Part shown: positions 1 to 13,300 of the stretch, in pieces | Position numbering within the stretch: position 1 is the first letter of the stretch | Layout of the letters: the number at the start of each line of letters is the position of its first letter | Assembly: GCA_944474755.1 (NCBI GenBank) | Contig: OX104112.1 | Coordinates: 64,201,640-64,265,639 of the forward strand | Origin: Limnoperna fortunei | Taxonomy: Eukaryota > Mollusca > Bivalvia > Mytilida > Modiolidae | Length of the DNA stretch: 64,000 nt | Reading direction: 5' to 3' | Notes under the pieces: generated by a model | Database searches by the model: none | Told to the model about the DNA's origin: nothing | What the model saw: only the letters and a program-made list of their open reading frames with translations | Position numbers and translations under genes: made by a program

Positions 1-1209
1 ACTTTGACCTCAATTTCACGGTCCAGCGACTACGTTAAAGTTTTTGGGTTATGGCTGTTCTCCTGTAACTATGCAGGGTTCGGTGACAATATTTTGTATA
101 CAGGCCGCTGCTGATATTTAATGCTAGTTACGTAATGCTTATGACGAAATTTATTTTCGTTACTGATGCGGAATGCAGGCGAGACGTTTTTCTGTGTCCA
201 CACTTATTTTATTTTTGTAGCAACTACATGGTTTTATGAACCATTTTTCTGAAATTTGTTTTCTATTTTGGCTAGGACATCCACTTAAAATATTAATTTT
301 AGATCTGTGATTGGCATACACATGTATTGCAAAAATATTTACAACAGGGTTTTATTGAAATTTGAAAAAAAAATCTTTTTTTAGATCAGTAGAAAAACAT
401 AGATTGTCAAGGTTCTTACAGTTCCCCTATAGCAATTGCCTATATTTTATTGTGTAACTGCAATCCTGAATTTTCATAATAAAACAAAATAACAGTTTAT
501 AACAATCAGTCATCAATCAATCAATCAGCTACTCTGCTTTTGTTCACTTTTAAGCAGCTCATCTATATTCTGTTTACTAAGAAAATAGATTTGATGCAAG
601 AACTTTTTTTGTTTTTTGTTGTTTGAATGATATTTAACGCCACTTTCAGCTCTGTCCAGCTATATCATGGTGTCCAGTTTGTATTGGGGGAGGAAGCCGG
701 AGTACCCGGAGAAAACCCAGACCTTCTGTTGGAAAACTGGCAATCCTTGTCAATTAAGATTGGAATCCAGTACTCCCTGCCTGCAGTGAGACTAGAACCC
801 GCAACCTCAGTGTTGACAGACCACATGATCAATAGTAGAGGAACCACCTTAACCACTCGGCACACATGGCCCTTGAAAGAACTTTTAGTCCTCATTCACA
901 ATATTATATCACAATATATATTAATATAATTAATATATGTTTTAAGAAGCAGGAATATTGCTAAGCTTTCATAAAAGCCATAAAGAAAAATATTATTGTT
1001 ATGTAAATTTTATTGGTTTTAATCTGAAGAGAGATTGATTGGTTGGTTTGTTTCCTAACAAATTTGTTTGTCAATAACCATACAAAAATAGTTTGTGTAA
1101 TATGCAGTGTACTGTGTTTGCAAGAGAACTGTAGTATACATTCTGATGTTAGATTTAATCTTATGGCTATTTTTATTGAGTGTATAATGATTGTAATATT
1201 TGTATTTAG
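1..1209. other. Intron sequence upstream of the first visible ATPase exon
   Basis: No exon is seen here. The first ~220 bases resemble a dispersed bivalve repeat (a phrase like TTTGACCTCAATTTCACGG), recognised from memory only. A SINE lies at 614-872. The 3' end, TGTATTTAG, is the acceptor for the exon starting at 1210. Confidence 0.5.
614..872 (-). mobile_element. tRNA-derived SINE, near full length
   Basis: Read on the minus strand, the head carries an A-box-like GCCGAGTGGTTAAGG and a B-box-like GGGTTCTAGTC, then a unique body about cutting and pasting phrases such as GCCAGTTTTCC and ACTCCGGCTTCC, ending near GGCGTTAAATATCATTCAAAC. The same body recurs at 9508-9761, 16105-16362 and 31207-31390. 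The tRNA-like head implies internal RNA polymerase III promotion and LINE-driven retroposition (known for the class). The 100-residue ORF across it is chance. Confidence 0.8.
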
Positions 1210-1307
1210 GCTGTGCCAGTGTAATCTGTTCAGATAAGACAGGAACACTAACAAAGAATGAGATGACAGTCACAAAGATATATGGAGCTGATGGCAGCCA
1301 TGCTGAT
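1210..1307 (+). CDS. ATP2C1: ATP2C exon: phosphorylation site
   Basis: Encodes [20 protein letters not shown] and onward to GADGSHAD. The Asp of DKTGT is the residue phosphorylated in the transport cycle. Enters with 2 bases completing a Gly codon and leaves in phase 0 at GAT|gtaatt. Confidence 0.93.
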
Positions 1308-4300
1308 GTAATTTTTTAATTATTGGTTGTGTATTATGAAAATTTCTTTTAAAGATAATTGTTTATACATGTGTATTTGTTAAACATGTATGGTCATCTG
1401 AGCAGTGCAATTTGATTGTTAAATTATCCAGCATATGATGACCAGTGCATGTATTTTTTATATACACTGTATCATAAATATATTGCAGTCTATTTGTTTT
1501 CAACCATTCAATTGTTTCTAAATTTAATTCAACAAATGGATTTATAGCTGAGCTCTCATTTTCTAGAACTCCATTTAGTAAAGTTAAGAAAGCAGCAACT
1601 ATCTTTATACCCCCGTAGACTTGTTTGGGGGGGGGTGTATATAGGAATCACCCTGTCTGTCTGTCTGTCTGTCCAAATCCCTTGTAAGCACAACTCCTCC
1701 CAAACTGCTTGATGAAATTTAATGAAACTTAGCATGAAGGAAGTACATTATATGTAGATGTGCATCAAGGATTTTTATTGACCTTGGATATCATTAAGGG
1801 GAGATAATTGGACTTGAATGAGAAGCAGGGGTATCCCTTTGTTGGCATGATCACAGTTCACACTTGTTTATCATTTGCATTTGATTTTTTTTAGGTTTAA
1901 ATGATTATAATGCACAGAGTTATAGGATAATTAATTGGGCGGAGTAAATATCCAAAATAAGATCACGAGTGCCGCATAACGCATCTGATTAAATGAGTGC
2001 GCAGAACTTGTTCAGCGCACGAGTTTAATCTGATGCTTTATGCGGCACGAGTGATCATACTTTGGATATTCATGATGCCCAATTGATTATCCTATTTATT
2101 ATATAGATCAAAATTGTTTTCGTAAAATTTTAATGCTTAATCCTACATTTTATGAACGGCGGATGAATATCTGTATAGTACAAAACCAACTGCAACATTT
2201 TGGCGGGAAAAAACCCAAGAGTGAAAATAAACGATAATTATCACATGTGATTTACCGTGATTTCTGTCACTGGGACAATTCTATATTTCATCTCTATCTA
2301 TATAATAACCAGAAATAATGATGTTATTGTTTGACCTGTATAGGTATCAGGAGTAGGATACAATGCCACAGGAATCGTAACATGTAACGGAGAGGTAGTC
2401 ACAGATCATACACACCCATCCATCAGTAAGGTGGTAGAAGTGGGATGTATTTGTAATGATGCAGAAATCACACCTGATGGTTTACATGGCCAGCCAACAG
2501 AGGGAGCATTGATAGCTACAGCTTGGAAAGTAAAAAAAATTAAATAAACATATATAATAAATTAAGTCAAGTATGTGTATATATATGAAAGTAAGGTTCC
2601 TGAAATAATGTTTTTTTTTACAAATGGCTTCTCATTACAGGCTAGTGGAGCAGAAATTTTCTGAAAACACTTTAAAAGACCATTTTAATCTAAGGAATAT
2701 TTGTATGTCTGGCTAAGAATAAGTTATTCTTATTTCTACATAATAACTTATTTTGGAGTTTGCATCATTCTTTCCAATACAATACATATTTTTTGCAAGC
2801 TTTATTCCTCCACTACTACGATGGCCAACAGAATGCAACTTTAAAATTTTTTATCAAATTCTTTATTATATTAATAGATTTTAAAATTTTTAAAAAGTAG
2901 CAAATTAAAATGAAAAATGTTGATGTATGTTTGGCATCAATACATGTGCCACAGTACTGATAAAAAACTATTTAAAATAAAGAAAACACATCAAATAAAA
3001 AAATGTTTAGCTTAATATTATGCTGAAGTTAATAGTAAAAAAAACTCTTGGAAATAAGTAAATCAAAATAAATGAAAAATGTTTGGCATTGATAATATAC
3101 CACTGTCTGTTACTATCATAGTCACTTTTTTCTCAATAAAAACAATGCTTGATTAAGTTTTTATATCTCTTTTTCTAGAAGTGTTTTATCTGTGTAATTA
3201 CAGTTAAATATCCATCATGTTAGAGATTTGTACATACGACTGGAAGAAATGCCTTTTAACTCGGACACAAAGTACATGGCTGTGAAATGTACACCAAAAT
3301 ATGGAGAGGTATGTATATTGAATTTGTTCTATGCTTACATATATAAGGTTTTATTTGGGCACATTTATTTTGATTTGTGATTAAAATAAAACAAACAAAA
3401 AAATGTCTCGTAACGATAAAATCATTGACATAAATTCTTGATTTAAATGTTGAAAAATATCAGACCATGATGTCAGTGTGGTTAGCAATTAAAACAAGTA
3501 TTATAAAAATGACAGACACATTGTTTACAAGTTCTGAAAATAAATTGCTCAAACATCCATGGCAACCCATGAAGACATTAACAAATCACTGTGATGGAGG
3601 AGAAGGAAACAAACACGTAAATTAATACAGTGAAACTTCTCTAAACCAGCTGTTACTGGGACAGACATAAATGACGGGTTTACAGAAGTGGCCGGTTTAG
3701 TAAAATTTTGTGAAATCTAGCGTGATTTTCAGTTACCGCCCTATTGGGTAAAGTGTGGAGGTCCTTAATCAATTTTACTTTATCGTTAAGTTATCACAGC
3801 ATGTTTTATTTAAGAGCAGTTAAAAAAATTCAATTGCAATGCTTTTGAGAAATGTTCACTTCAAACAAAAAAAATGATAGATCAATCGAGTTTGATAATT
3901 CGGTTTGTACAGTAAACCAGCCCTCTTTCAGGAACGTTATTTTCCGTATCTTCCAACTGTTACGCATTGTCTTCAATTTGCTAAAGACTGAACATCTTCA
4001 TTGCAAATTTTAACTAAATATCAAATAATGATCATACAACTAGTATTGTAGAAAAAATACGTCTTGTTGCAAGAAATATTCCAAACGAAAGCAAGAACAT
4101 GTTTCGATTTTTACAATCATCTCATTAATATTCATGAGGTGATTTATCGTATGTAAACACACACAAGGCACATGCTTTGTGTATTTTCGTGGTGTTTTAG
4201 TGTTGTTTTTTGTTAAAATTAGTTGAAAGGCATGCAGTTCAAATTATACCTATTTTAAAGATTTATTAACAAATATTGAAAAAATTATGTTGATGTTACC

Positions 4301-7300
4301 GCGAATCATAAAATTTATGCTTATGTGGACGGATTTACCGGACGGCATCGGATATTTATTAAACAATAATATTCAATGACATTTAATTTATGTTAATCAA
4401 TTGTTTTTTCAAACCATAATTTATTCGGGGATTTATGACAGGTAAGTTTTATAACTGACTGGTAAAGTGGCGTGAAATTTACTTTTAAATTAAAGCAAAA
4501 CTTTAGAAAATTGGCCGGTGTCCGGCTTGTAGAGGTGACCGGTTTTGTGAAGATAATTTACATTAACTTTAATGAGTAATGACTGGGACTTTTTAATATG
4601 GACAATTTGAAGTAGAAACCAGTTTTCTGAGGGTACAGTTTAGAGAAGTTTCACTGTATGTAATTTTCTTTAATCATGCTTTTTAGTTAGTTTGTTATAT
4701 AAGAATTTTAAAATTAACAAATTATGGTTTGGGAGCTTTAAGGGTGACTGAGCATAGAAATTAGAAAATTACAGTTAATATTTATCAGTTCTGCAGACAA
4801 GAAAAAAGAATAACATTTCACAAAATTCTGTTAAATGATATTTACGAAAATTTTTCTATTATGTTGAGCTGATATTGAAGCTCTAATTTTGTCTATTGGA
4901 GAATTGAGTTTTAAACAGAATTACCTCCCTTTTTCAAAAGAAATCTTTGCTTAACTTAAAACTTAGATAACTAATTATAGTTGATCTGTAGTACTTGTTA
5001 ACATTTCATGCATTCATTCACTGTTTTATTCATTTTATATTTGCTTTTAGCATGGTTTTGAGGTATGGGTTTGATTTATTTTTACCAATTCCAGCACTGT
5101 TAGCATGTTCTTGTGTCCTCTGTCTAAAATGATTTGCATGCATTTACATATCAATGTAGCTGCAGCACAAGCAGGTTTGTGATGTAGAAATCATTCTGAA
5201 AAGACCAATCAATGTTTCTTTAGAGATTCTCTGGAGATGCACTGAAAGATTTGATTGGTTGATTTTTTGTGTTATTTATAAATAGATTAATGTTTTTGTT
5301 GTATCTTAATTAATTTTTCTGTAGCAGTTGGTAAAACAAAAAACTTGTTTTCTAAATAAGAGCTTCTGTTGCTTTTCTTCAAGGCTCTACAGTCTTTCTG
5401 CTGTTTTTTTATGGTCAGCATGGATCACACTTATGGAAATCCAAGTCTTTGTTTTCCGCCTGCTTGAACATTTGTTTTTTAAATTTTTTTTTTTTGGGGG
5501 GGTGGGGGTGGTTATACACCCATTACACTATTCCTTATCCACTACTTTTCCTTCATAACTGAATGAAATTTGATGAAACTTTTACAGGATCCATGTTACA
5601 TGTTGCCTTGTGCCTGATATTTTACATTTTGATTGGAATTATATTTTTTGTTTCTCATAGCAAACATGGACTTTTGGGGGCACCCATCTCTTATACAACT
5701 TCACCTTAGCTAATGTTTGAAATTTGAGGAAACTTTACGAGAATAGTTTTCATATAATACTTCTATACACCTGTTTTACATTTTTATTATATTATATTTA
5801 GGGTCCCCAATAGCAAAACAAGGACATGTACATTTTATGTACCCTTCTTATCCAACTAAATACATAATTGGGATTTGTTGAAACTTTCAGAGAATATCTG
5901 ACATAATACTATTAAACACTTGATTTTTTAACATTTTGATTGAAATGATATTTGGCATTTCCCATAGCAAAACATGGACTGCCATTCTGTGACATAGGGA
6001 AGCAGAGGGTATCAATAAGTGAGCAATGCTCATCTACTTTTGGGAGCAATAACCAACATGATCAGATGTTATAATACTAATTATTGATTTGAATTCTGAG
6101 AGCAGTTCATAGGTTGTAAGTTTGTTTAGTTCATTTTAGTTACTAGTAGTACAGGGTTTAAGTTTTATAAAATATCTCAATTTGAGGATTTCCACAAACT
6201 TATTCTCAGCTGAAATATTTACCACTTAGATTTCTGAAAAATATGTAATCAAACAAAAAGTTAAGGATTTGACCTAAGTCTTCATTCCAGAAGTTGTTTG
6301 AAACTAAACCAAGGTTAAGTTTAAAACCCACTATTTTTATTTGAGCTGTAAACAGTGCTTATTGTTACATCAAAAAATGAACCATGCTCACCAACATGTC
6401 AGAAGGTAAACGATGTCCATGACTACTTTAGAAGCATGTTGATCTTATTTATTGTTAATATTCAGATCTTGACAAATTTCTTTGTTTTATATTCAGCATG
6501 CAAGCATTAATTAATAGGACTATCCATGCATCTTCTGCTACAAAAATCAAACCATCACAGACTCTGTACCAATGTTTAGATTAAGACAAATCATGTGTGA
6601 CAAAGTTTTTGTTTTTCTTTGCTAGATTGCTCAGTTATTACCATTGTTTTGTTATTGTAATTTATTTGACTAATGAATAGATTTTTTTATAGCTTACAAA
6701 CCTACATTGTACATGGATATCACATCCCCTAATGTTTAACACATTTTACTTGACAAGCTCTTAAGTATGCAGAGCTCCAGATAAGCTGCGTATTGGCGTT
6801 ATTACGCAATTAAATTTTCATAAAACCCAATTATTTTTATTGCTTTGCGTTGCAAAACGCAATATCAAAGGGCTAAAACCCAATCAATTTTTAGAAACAT
6901 GCCTAATTCACTCACTGAGTGCATAAAACTGTTCAGTGTTTGAGTTAATTGGTTCAAATAAATACACAAAGTTTAGTAATTATGATTACAATTATTTTGC
7001 AATTTAACAACCGAGGTATTATGAATGTAATGTATATTTCATGCAGCATACGGTGCTCTAGGTATGGAGATTTATTTCACAAGAAGAGATGCATGTTCCC
7101 TGTTGAATATACTTTTCTTCCAAAATTTTATTTTTGGTTAGAACCAGTCTAGTATTTTGTTGTGGCTTCATGAATAGACGTGTATAAAACCATAGTGAAA
7201 AAAAACCCAATTCAATAAATTTTAGATGTGTGAAAAACTCAATTAACTTATGTTTGAGTGGGTTAAAAAAAATGATAAAATTGATATATAGAAAAAAACA

Positions 7301-10300
7301 CCCAATGAAATAAATCATCAGATGGGTAAAAAACCCAATGAAGAAAATCATGTCTGAAGCTCTTAAGTATGTGTAACAAATCAGCAAATAACCTTATGTT
7401 GCTAATTTCTACAAATGTTATTTAAAAAACCCAAAAATATCTCATAAGAATTTTAAAAAGTAGACAAAAAAGATAATTGATTGGTTGTGTTCATCTGAAC
7501 AGTTTCAATCATCACTTTATTATTGGAAATTATACAACTGTCCATTTTATTATACCCCCGTTTCGAAGCTCGCTGTTGTCCATTCACCCGATCGTTCATT
7601 GGTCTGTCCATCCATCAGTCTAACCCTTTGTAACTAAAATTTCCATCACAGTTTTTGTTGCATCTATAGAATGCAGAATACTGATATTTATTGCTTTATC
7701 CTATATTACCATATGGTGTAAAGCAATTTCTTGCTTCTTGGTCATCTAATTCCTGTTTATCGAATACTTAAATTTTTACACATGCAAAATTGTTGGGAAA
7801 GCATGGGTATCACTAGTGAGCATTAGCTCACAGTCCACACTTGTATTTTCTGACTTAATTATACATGCTATTTCTGAATTCCTTGATTTAATATTTATTC
7901 AAAATTAATTTGTTTATTGGTTGTCTACTATTGATCATAGAGTCTGTCAACACTGAGGTTGTGGGTTTGAGTCTCACTGCAGCGCGATCTGCTCGACTCC
8001 ATTCTTAAATGACAAGCATTGCCAGTTTCCTACTGATTGTTGTGGATTTTCTTCAGTACTCCGGCTTCCTTCCCAATAAAAACTGGACGCCATGATATAC
8101 CTGAAAAATTGCAGACAGTGTCATTAAACATCATTCAAACAAACAAACCAATTAAACTACAAAACATTTACTGTCAGACTACAAGTGACTGCATTGCTCA
8201 ATTTGTATTTATACTCCCCCAAACTTGTTTGGGGGGTATATAGGAATCACCCTGTCTGTCCACATCACTTGTAAGCGCAACTTCTCCTAAACCTCTTGAT
8301 GAAATTTAATGAAACTTAGCATAAAGAAAACACATTATATGTAAATATGCATGAAGGATTTGTATTGACCTCGGATATCATTGAGGGGAGATAATTGGAC
8401 TTGAAAGCGAAGCAAGGGTGGGGGGTGGGTGGATATCCCTTTGTGAGCATGCTCACAGTCCACACTTGTTTACATTAAGCATAACTTACATGCATTACAA
8501 TAACACAGGACCAATTCAAGCAAAAAAGGAATTCTTGTTAATTTATTCTATTATACTTTAAGCCCTGAAAGCTACCCATCAAAAATATTATGCTATTGCT
8601 AAAGTCATCTCCTTATACATAAATAATCCTATGAGCAAATCTTATTATTAAGTGGCTATTAGCGAAGCAAGGGTGGGGGGTGGGTGGATATATCTTTGTG
8701 AGCATGCTCACAGTCCACACTTGTTCACATTAAGCATAACTTACATGCATTACAATAACACAGGACCAATTCAAGCAAAAAAGGAATTCTTGTTAATTTA
8801 TTCTATTATACTTTAAGCCCTGAAAGCTACCCATCAAAAATATTATGCTATTGCTAAAGTCATCTGCTTATACATAAATAATCCTATGAGCAAATCTTAT
8901 TATTAAGTGGCTATTGGCGAAGCAAGGGTGGGGGGTGGGTGGATATATCTTTGTGAGCATGCTCACAGTCCACACTTGTTTACATTAAGCATAACTTACA
9001 TGCATTACAATAACACAGGACCAATTCAAGCAAAAAAGGAATTCTTGTTAATTTATTCTATTATACTTTAAGCCCTGAAAACTACCCATTAAAAATATTA
9101 TGCTATTGCTAAAGTCAGCTGCTTATACATAAATAATCCTATGAGCAAATCTTATTATTAAGTGGCTATTGGCGTACAAAATATATATATTGCTGTGAAG
9201 TATCAAATTTATTTGTAGAAGGTATAAAAATTGAAGTGAGGATCATAGAATCTTTTCTCTCCAATTCATAGTGGGTGCAAATAAAATGGGATATTTTTGA
9301 CAATGTTCCTATGTTGTTACCTTGCAATGTTAGATGTACGGTGTTAAAATTGCTTATTTCTACTGTAAACAACAGAAAGAAAAGTACATCATTTGGATGC
9401 AGCCATGACGAGGACTCCAAGACTATGATTTAAACATTTGTCTTAATGTGTAAACTTGTTTACATTTAGTTTCAGGAGAAACATTTTGTGTCCCAGATTA
9501 TTTGTGTGTATGATGTTTAACGCCAACTTAAGCAATTTTTCAGCTATATCATGGTGTTCAGGTTTGATTGGGGGAGGAAGCTGTAGTACCCGGAGAAAAC
9601 CTAGACGTTCAGTAGGAAAATTGGCAATCCTTGTCAGTTAAGATTGGAGTTGAGTGCCCCCTGCCTGCAGTGAGACTCAAACCTGCAATCTTAGTGTTGA
9701 CAGACTGACCACATGATCAATATTAGATGAACTACCAGGACCACTCGGCCACTGAGGACCCTTGTGTACCAGATAAATAAACCAAAACATATTTTATATA
9801 CCTTTATAGTACTTCAATGTAATGATTGTAGTATAAAAGATTTTTTCCCATTGAGAAAATTACTTACTTTTTATACTAAAGATTACTTTGTTTTTAACTT
9901 CAAGGGTTTTAAATTTGGAGTATCAGGTACTGCTTCATGTTAAAACAATTTTTGTGATGCAATTATTATTAGAATAAAATTATTTCATTTTCATTTCATA
10001 AATTCATTATTATGAACAGTTGATGTGCAACAGCTTTTTTTTCAAAAGAATCATATTTATTTCATGAGAATGAACCGAAAATGGGGATGTTACCTGCAAT
10101 GTCTGGAGTAAACCAGACTTTCAAAACTTAATATTTTGAACTAATCATGTGCATCAGGTGTTGTTTTGCTTTTGGACCTAACAAGAATTTCTTCAAGCAT
10201 TTACCAGATACAGAAAAGGGGATGAATTTCTTCATATGGTTATATATAAATTTTTACAGATGAACTATGAATGAAATGTCGGAACATATGTCTGACAATT

Positions 10301-13300
10301 TTTGTTCTGTTACAGAGTAAAGAACACATGTTTTTTGTGAAGGGTGCATTGGAGAGGATATTGAACAATTGCAGTAAATACTACAACCAAGGTCATTTGG
10401 ATACAATGACTGAGAAACTAACCCAGGAATATTACCGCCAAGCCTCATCGATGGGAAATTCTGGATTAAGAGGTATGGTACAAAAATTCTTGGAATATGT
10501 TTTGTACACCTTGACATGTATAATATATTTAAAACTGAAGTATAATCGAGTACAGTCTTGCTTTATGTTCAGTTTTGGCTATGGCCTATGGTCCTAGTAT
10601 GAACAACTTGATATTGTTATATTTTGGGTATTCATACATGGCCTATGGTCCTAGTATGAACAACTTGATATTGTTATATTTTGGGTATTCATACATGGCC
10701 TATGGTCCTAGTATGAACAACTTGTTATTGTTATATTTTCAGTATTGGCTATGGCCTATGGTCCTAGTATGAACAACCTGGTATTTGTTGGCATGGTCGG
10801 TATCATAGACCCACCAAGACCTGGAGTGAAAGAGGCCATTGAACAGTTGATCCAAGGGGGTGTGGCAATCAAAATGTTGACAGGAGATGCAGAAGAAACA
10901 GCTAAAGCTATTGGTAAGTTAATAGATTCAATGTTTGCTCAATGTCTAGTGAACAATATTTTATATTAAAGACAAGAACACAAGTTATAAATGATAATTC
11001 TAAGGGAAAAAGGGATGGATCATTGGGAACAAAGTTTTGACTGACAGTCGAACAAGGTATAGAGGTTTCGGTATGGACTAGGAATTAAGCGTGTTGTAGC
11101 TGCTTGAATGAGCCAACTGTTGGGAAATTGATGAAAGGGTTTTTTTTATCGTACAAGTAGTGAGGCACTCTCCAAACATGTTACCCACTATGGTCCTAAG
11201 TCGTCTTTACCAACTTTGTCCTGACAACCACCAAACAAGACAGCCTCCTAGAGAAGTATAATACAGCACTATGTTGAGCACTGGTCTAAGATATTAGTAG
11301 GATATATAGTAAACAGTTTTTCGTAACAAAAGTATTTTACAGACTAAATACAATTTAAAACTGTAAATGAATTCAAACAAAAGAGGGTTTATGTTACGTT
11401 TCTGTTTCTATAAAGATCCCCAAAATATACAATTTAATTTAGTTTAATTTTAGTTCATTACTTAAGTTTTTTTTATTGACAAACTAAAGGATAAAATTTA
11501 ATGCACATTTTCACATTTTCAGTTTTAAATCTGGAAAAAGGTTATTAAAATTAACAGGTATATATATCATAATATTTGCCTAAATAAGAAAAAGGAAATG
11601 ATAGTAATATAAGAAGAAAAAATATCTAAATCAATATATTTTGTAATTGTAGCTTCAAGGTTAGGACTATATGTATCAGGCAACACCTGTTTATCAGGGA
11701 AAGAGATTGAAAATATGGAAGAAGATGAGCTGTCCAAAATAATTGATAATATCACTGTTATGTACAGAACTACACCAAAAAATAAAAATAAGATTATTCG
11801 GGTATGTATATTTATTACAAAGACCTATTAACATGTTGATAGTCCTATTAGTTACAGTTTATATATTTGTATTTTTTTGTGATTTTCTGCTTGTTTTAAA
11901 GTAAGTTTGGGTTTTCAGCCTTAATACAACTATAATGTGCCCAACTCCAACCCTAACTGACAAAGCTTGACAGTTTTCCTGCCGAATGTCAGGTTTTTAC
12001 TAGGTGCTTTGTCTTACTCTTCTGGATGCCATAATATAGCTGCAAAATAATTGGCATTAAACACCATTCAGTCAACAAACAAAATCAATTAGAAATTTTT
12101 CTGATAATGAACATTTGTTATTGCTTGATTTTGAGAGATTCATTGTCTAAATAAAGAAAATCTTATGTTATTGTCAGGCATTAAAGAGGAATGGCCATGT
12201 AGTTGGGATGACTGGAGATGGTGTGAATGATGCTGTAGCTCTGAGGAGTGCTGATATTGGTATATCTGTAGGTACTGGGACAGACGTCTCTAAGGAAGCA
12301 GCAGACATGATTCTGGTTGATGATGACTTCTCGGTTGTACTGTAAGTACACTTTTGTGTTAACAGTAATACATATAGTATTAGAGTGAGGCATTATCATG
12401 ATTATCAGTTGACATTTTTCACTGAAACATAAAAACCATAAATTTCAATTTTGCCTTCTGGTAATAAAAAAAACAGTTTGCCTGCCAAACTGCTGTAAGT
12501 ATAAGTGTACTTAACTTCTCAGGCATGCTTAGTGCAATTTTACCTTTAATAATGCACACATACTAAGATTTACAGCTAGATAATTTAATTTGCTTTGTAA
12601 GCTGAATTCTGATTGGCCAATTCAAATGGAGAAACCTATATTATACGATATAACTTGCATTCGTCATTTTACCTATTCTTATGCTGTTAAAATTCAAGTA
12701 GTGCCATGATGTCATTGCTATTTTTACCATTAAAATTATCAAGATGCATAGTTAAAGGAAATTATAAGGAATATTTTATATTTCTGAACAGGTTATACTC
12801 TATAACATGGTTTGGTTCTGTTTACACCATTTATAAACTGCTTCACAGTTTATTAGTCGTAAACAGACCCAAACCATATTATATCGTATAACCTCTTTAG
12901 AAATTTGAAGTTTTCCTTAAAAAAAACATGGAGAACCATACTGGCTTAGTTTAGATTAAACTTGTATCATATCATCTTAAAATAAATATGGACATGTTCA
13001 TGTATATGTTTATAATATATGTAGCACTTTAAAAGAACTTTCATTTAATAGGTCAGCAATTGAAGAAGGAAAGTCCATTTTTTACAACATTAGAAATTTT
13101 GTGAGATTTCAGCTTAGCACGTAAGTATTTTTCATGATTATTAGATTATATATAGAGAGAGAAACTAAACAGCAAACAGTGATTATCTTAACAAGCTTAT
13201 AATAAGTCCAACATAACTACAGTTGTCAGTCGAATCCTTACAGTAGTTATTGCCCTTAATGGGCTTGTTTTAGAGTACATATTGTTACATGTCCCATGTT

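Larger units (their letters stand above)
3309..10315. other. 7-kb ATP2C intron filled with repeats
   Basis: No exon is seen. It holds a pogo-like MITE (3628-4656), a hAT-like MITE (6770-7363), TATACCCCC-type elements near 7551-7846 and 8210-8469, a 5'-truncated SINE (7925-8149), a 255-bp triplication (8407-9171) and a reverse-oriented SINE (9508-9761). Confidence 0.8.

Noticed and set aside
627..929. 100-codon ORF
   Set aside because: Lies across a SINE read from its antisense side; no family resemblance.
10575..10772. 65-codon frame with 19-residue periodicity in the ATPase intron
   Set aside because: It is the by-product of four 57-bp copies of an exon start, not a repeat protein.
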